DNA of 7,350 nt from Firmicutes bacterium CAG:555 (GTDB lineage Bacteria; Bacillota; Clostridia; Oscillospirales; Oscillospiraceae). The stretch covers positions 1-7,350 of the forward strand of contig HF986897.1 in assembly GCA_000431075.1 (NCBI GenBank), written 5' to 3'. Numbering within the stretch: position 1 is the first letter of the stretch; each line of letters starts with the position of its first letter. The notes beneath the pieces were generated by a model that made no database searches, was not told where the DNA came from, and was given only the letters and a program-made list of their open reading frames with translations. Position numbers and translations under genes: made by a program. Below, piece after piece: positions 5,854-7,350 of the stretch.

Positions 5854-6261
5854 ATGAGAGAAAAATTTGCCCGATTTATGGCAGGACGTTACGGCAGTGA
5901 TCAACTGAATAAACTGATTTCGGTGATTTGCCTTGTGCTTGTCATTCTGGCCATGATTCTAAACGGAACCAAAGCCGCAAGCGTGCTTTGGATCGTGGGC
6001 TTTGCGCTGCTTATGCTTGTGTATTTCCGTATGTTCTCAAGAAACATCTACAAGCGCACCGCCGAAAACAACAGCTACATGCGCTTCCGCTACAATGCAG
6101 GCAAAAGGTTCAGAATGATCAAGGAGCGTTGGACGCAGCGCAAGGACTATAAGTTCTTCTCCTGCCCGGCGTGCCACACCACGCTTCGTGTCCCCAAGGG
6201 CAAGGGCAAGATAAACATTGTATGCCGTAAGTGCGGCACATCCTTCCAGGGAAAGACCTGA
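5854..6261 (+). CDS. Small two-TM membrane protein with C-terminal zinc ribbon
   Basis: A 135-residue protein of unknown function. A short basic N-terminus (1-18) is followed by two hydrophobic helices (about 19-37 and 42-60) joined by a short NGTKAA turn, which places both ends on the same side, probably the cytoplasm given the strongly basic segment after the second helix. Residues 62-99 are rich in Arg/Lys and aromatic residues, with no clear domain. The C-terminus holds a four-cysteine zinc ribbon: C104 and C107 in SCPACHTTLRVPKGKGK, and C124 and C127 in VCRKCGTSF. The protein may bind a nucleic acid or a partner protein near the membrane (inference). Its stop codon shares a base with the next start (TGATG), so the next gene is translationally coupled to it. 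Confidence 0.85.
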   Translation: MREKFARFMAGRYGSDQLNKLISVICLVLVILAMILNGTKAASVLWIVGFALLMLVYFRMFSRNIYKRTAENNSYMRFRYNAGKRFRMIKERWTQRKDYKFFSCPACHTTLRVPKGKGKINIVCRKCGTSFQGKT

Positions 6262-7088
6262 TGTTCGGTTTTGTTGCGGCCGACCTAAAGCGCTTAAGCC
6301 CCGAGCAGCGGCAGCGCTACAACGCCTGCTACTGCGGCCTGTGTAACGCCCTGCACGAGCGGCATGGCCTACTTGCCCGCATGACGCTGACCTACGACAT
6401 GACCTTTCTCGTCATGCTCTTAAACTCGCTGTACGAGCCGCACGAAGTGCACGGTGAGGACAGGTGCCCCACGCACCCGATAAAGCGGCGCAGCTGGTGG
6501 CAGTCGGAGATAACCGATTATGCCGCCGACATGAACATTGCGCTTGCGTATCTTAACTGCATCGACGATTGGGAGGATGACCTAAACGCTGCAGCCTTTG
6601 CCGAGGCAAAGCTCATGAAGTCGTCCTACGAACAAATTTGTAAAGCATACCCCCGCCAGTGCGAGGCGATAAAAGCCGGAATGGCTCGGCTCAAGGAGAT
6701 CGAGGATAGCTTCAAGCCCATGCCGGATGAGGCCTCACGCAGCTTTGGACTGCTCATGGCTGAACTGTTCGTTTATAGGGAAGACCACTGGAGCGATGAC
6801 CTTCGTGCGCTCGGTATGGCGCTCGGGCAGTTTATCTATGTTATGGACGCTTGTATTGACCTGAGGGATGATAAGCGGTATTATAAATACAATCCATTTG
6901 TGAAGCTCTATGGCAGACTTGACGAGATGCAGTGCTTCCGGGATATCCTGCAAATGCTGATGGGCGACTGCGTGTATCACTTTGACAGGCTTCCACTCGT
7001 CCGAGATGCGGACATTTTGAAAAATATCCTCTGCTCCGGTGTGTGGAGCAAATTCAACCGGCATTATAATATCAATGATGAAAACTGA
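6261..7088 (+). CDS. DUF5685 family protein
   Basis: A 275-residue, mostly helical cytosolic protein. The opening MFGFV, followed by YNACYCGLCNALHERHG (C23, C25, C28), is typical of DUF5685, a Firmicutes family of unknown function. Two further conserved-looking segments stand out: ADMNIALAYLNCIDDWEDD (89-107), containing a DDxxD arrangement (D102, D103, D106), and FIYVMDACIDLRDDKRYYKYNPF (191-213), containing D196, D200, D203 and D204. Paired Asp-rich helices like these are seen in isoprenoid-diphosphate enzymes, but overall homology cannot be claimed. The start at 6261 is chosen because it overlaps the previous stop (TGATG), has AGGGA eight bases upstream and gives the usual MFG start; a longer reading from 6231 lies inside the previous gene. 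The J-domain gene follows after 17 bases. Confidence 0.85.
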   Translation: MFGFVAADLKRLSPEQRQRYNACYCGLCNALHERHGLLARMTLTYDMTFLVMLLNSLYEPHEVHGEDRCPTHPIKRRSWWQSEITDYAADMNIALAYLNCIDDWEDDLNAAAFAEAKLMKSSYEQICKAYPRQCEAIKAGMARLKEIEDSFKPMPDEASRSFGLLMAELFVYREDHWSDDLRALGMALGQFIYVMDACIDLRDDKRYYKYNPFVKLYGRLDEMQCFRDILQMLMGDCVYHFDRLPLVRDADILKNILCSGVWSKFNRHYNINDEN

Positions 7089-7105
7089 AGGAGCAGTGCC
7101 CCAGT

Positions 7106-7342
7106 ATGGTACAAGACCCCTATTCCGTCCTCGGCGTTTCGCCAAACGCCAGCGACGAGGAGATAAAGAAAGCCTATCGTGAGCTTGCCAAGAAGTATCA
7201 CCCAGACCGCAACCCCGGCGACGAGGAGGCGGCAAGGAAGATGAACGAGATAAACGCAGCCTACGACCAGATAAAAAACGGCACGGCCAACAATAACCGC
7301 TACGGCGGCTACGGCCCGTATGGAGGCGGAAAACAAACATAA
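7106..7342 (+). CDS. Minimal J-domain (DnaJ-like) protein
   Basis: A 78-residue cytosolic protein that is almost only a J domain, the module that stimulates ATP hydrolysis by DnaK/Hsp70. Residues 4-10 (DPYSVLG) form helix I, and 17-31 (basic KKAYRELAKKYH) form helix II. The essential HPD is at 32-34, followed by RNPGDEEAARKMNEINAAYDQI as helix III. A short Asn- then Gly/Tyr-rich tail (61-78) follows. The zinc-finger and client-binding domains of DnaJ are absent, so it is not dnaJ itself and probably recruits DnaK to a specific partner, perhaps the neighbouring DUF5685 or membrane protein (inference). The ATG is preceded by AAGGAG at 7088-7093, with a long 12-base spacing and no nearer in-frame start. 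The stop is in the window, so it is complete unless the tail is frame-shifted. Confidence 0.88.
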   Translation: MVQDPYSVLGVSPNASDEEIKKAYRELAKKYHPDRNPGDEEAARKMNEINAAYDQIKNGTANNNRYGGYGPYGGGKQT

Positions 7343-7350
7343 GAGGGGGG
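7343..7350 (+). promoter_or_regulatory. Shine-Dalgarno of a gene beyond the right edge
   Basis: GAGGGGGG directly follows the J-domain stop codon and ends the window. A purine-rich G-run here suggests another plus-strand gene starting within about ten bases, so the cluster continues to the right. Confidence 0.55.

Noticed and set aside
6231..6260. Longer start for the DUF5685 protein
   Set aside because: It lies inside the zinc-ribbon coding sequence. The family's MFG start at 6261 has an AGGGA site and overlaps the previous stop codon.

Overview
The window looks like chromosomal DNA from a Gram-positive Firmicute of the Clostridia, most likely a moderately GC-rich gut-type member (Oscillospiraceae/Lachnospiraceae-like). 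This is an inference from strong AGGAG-type ribosome binding sites, near-consensus sigma-A promoters, AT-rich intergenic gaps between GC-richer genes, a cysteine desulfurase of the kind usually paired with thiI, the ACT-containing 'YVTDFPN' form of SerA, and a DUF5685 gene next to a J-domain gene. No RNA gene, insertion sequence, CRISPR array or phage gene was seen.

Layout. (1) 1-1178, minus strand: a cysteine desulfurase, followed at the window edge by a Shine-Dalgarno sequence for another minus-strand gene (thiI would be expected). (2) 1213-2499, plus strand: mtaB, the radical-SAM tRNA methylthiotransferase, divergent from the desulfurase with only 34 bp between them. The clear sigma-A promoter of the desulfurase lies inside the first codons of mtaB. 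(3) 2496-4809: a serC-serA pair (phosphoserine aminotransferase, then 3-phosphoglycerate dehydrogenase with an ACT domain) with overlapping ends. It is driven by a perfect-consensus promoter that overlaps the mtaB stop codon and is closed by an intrinsic terminator. (4) 4880-5764: a single-gene unit with an extended -10 promoter, encoding a small lipoprotein made of tandem tyrosine-rich (YD/RHS-like) repeats. (5) 5765-5853: an AT-rich gap with a perfect 14-bp tandem duplication. (6) 5854-7350: a tightly packed plus-strand cluster of a two-TM zinc-ribbon protein, a DUF5685 protein and a 78-residue J-domain protein, with another Shine-Dalgarno sequence at the right edge showing that the cluster continues.

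How the genes fit together. The left part is sulfur trafficking and tRNA modification (cysteine to persulfide; ms2t6A at A37 of tRNA). The middle makes phosphoserine, the precursor of serine and so of cysteine, the desulfurase substrate. SerA keeps the His/Asn/Asn residues that bind serine in the E. coli ACT domain, so feedback inhibition by serine is likely. The right part is the least explained: three co-oriented genes, one starting on the stop codon of the one before, of no known joint function. The middle one carries two aspartate-rich helical motifs resembling those of isoprenoid-diphosphate-using enzymes. It is the best candidate here for an undescribed system.
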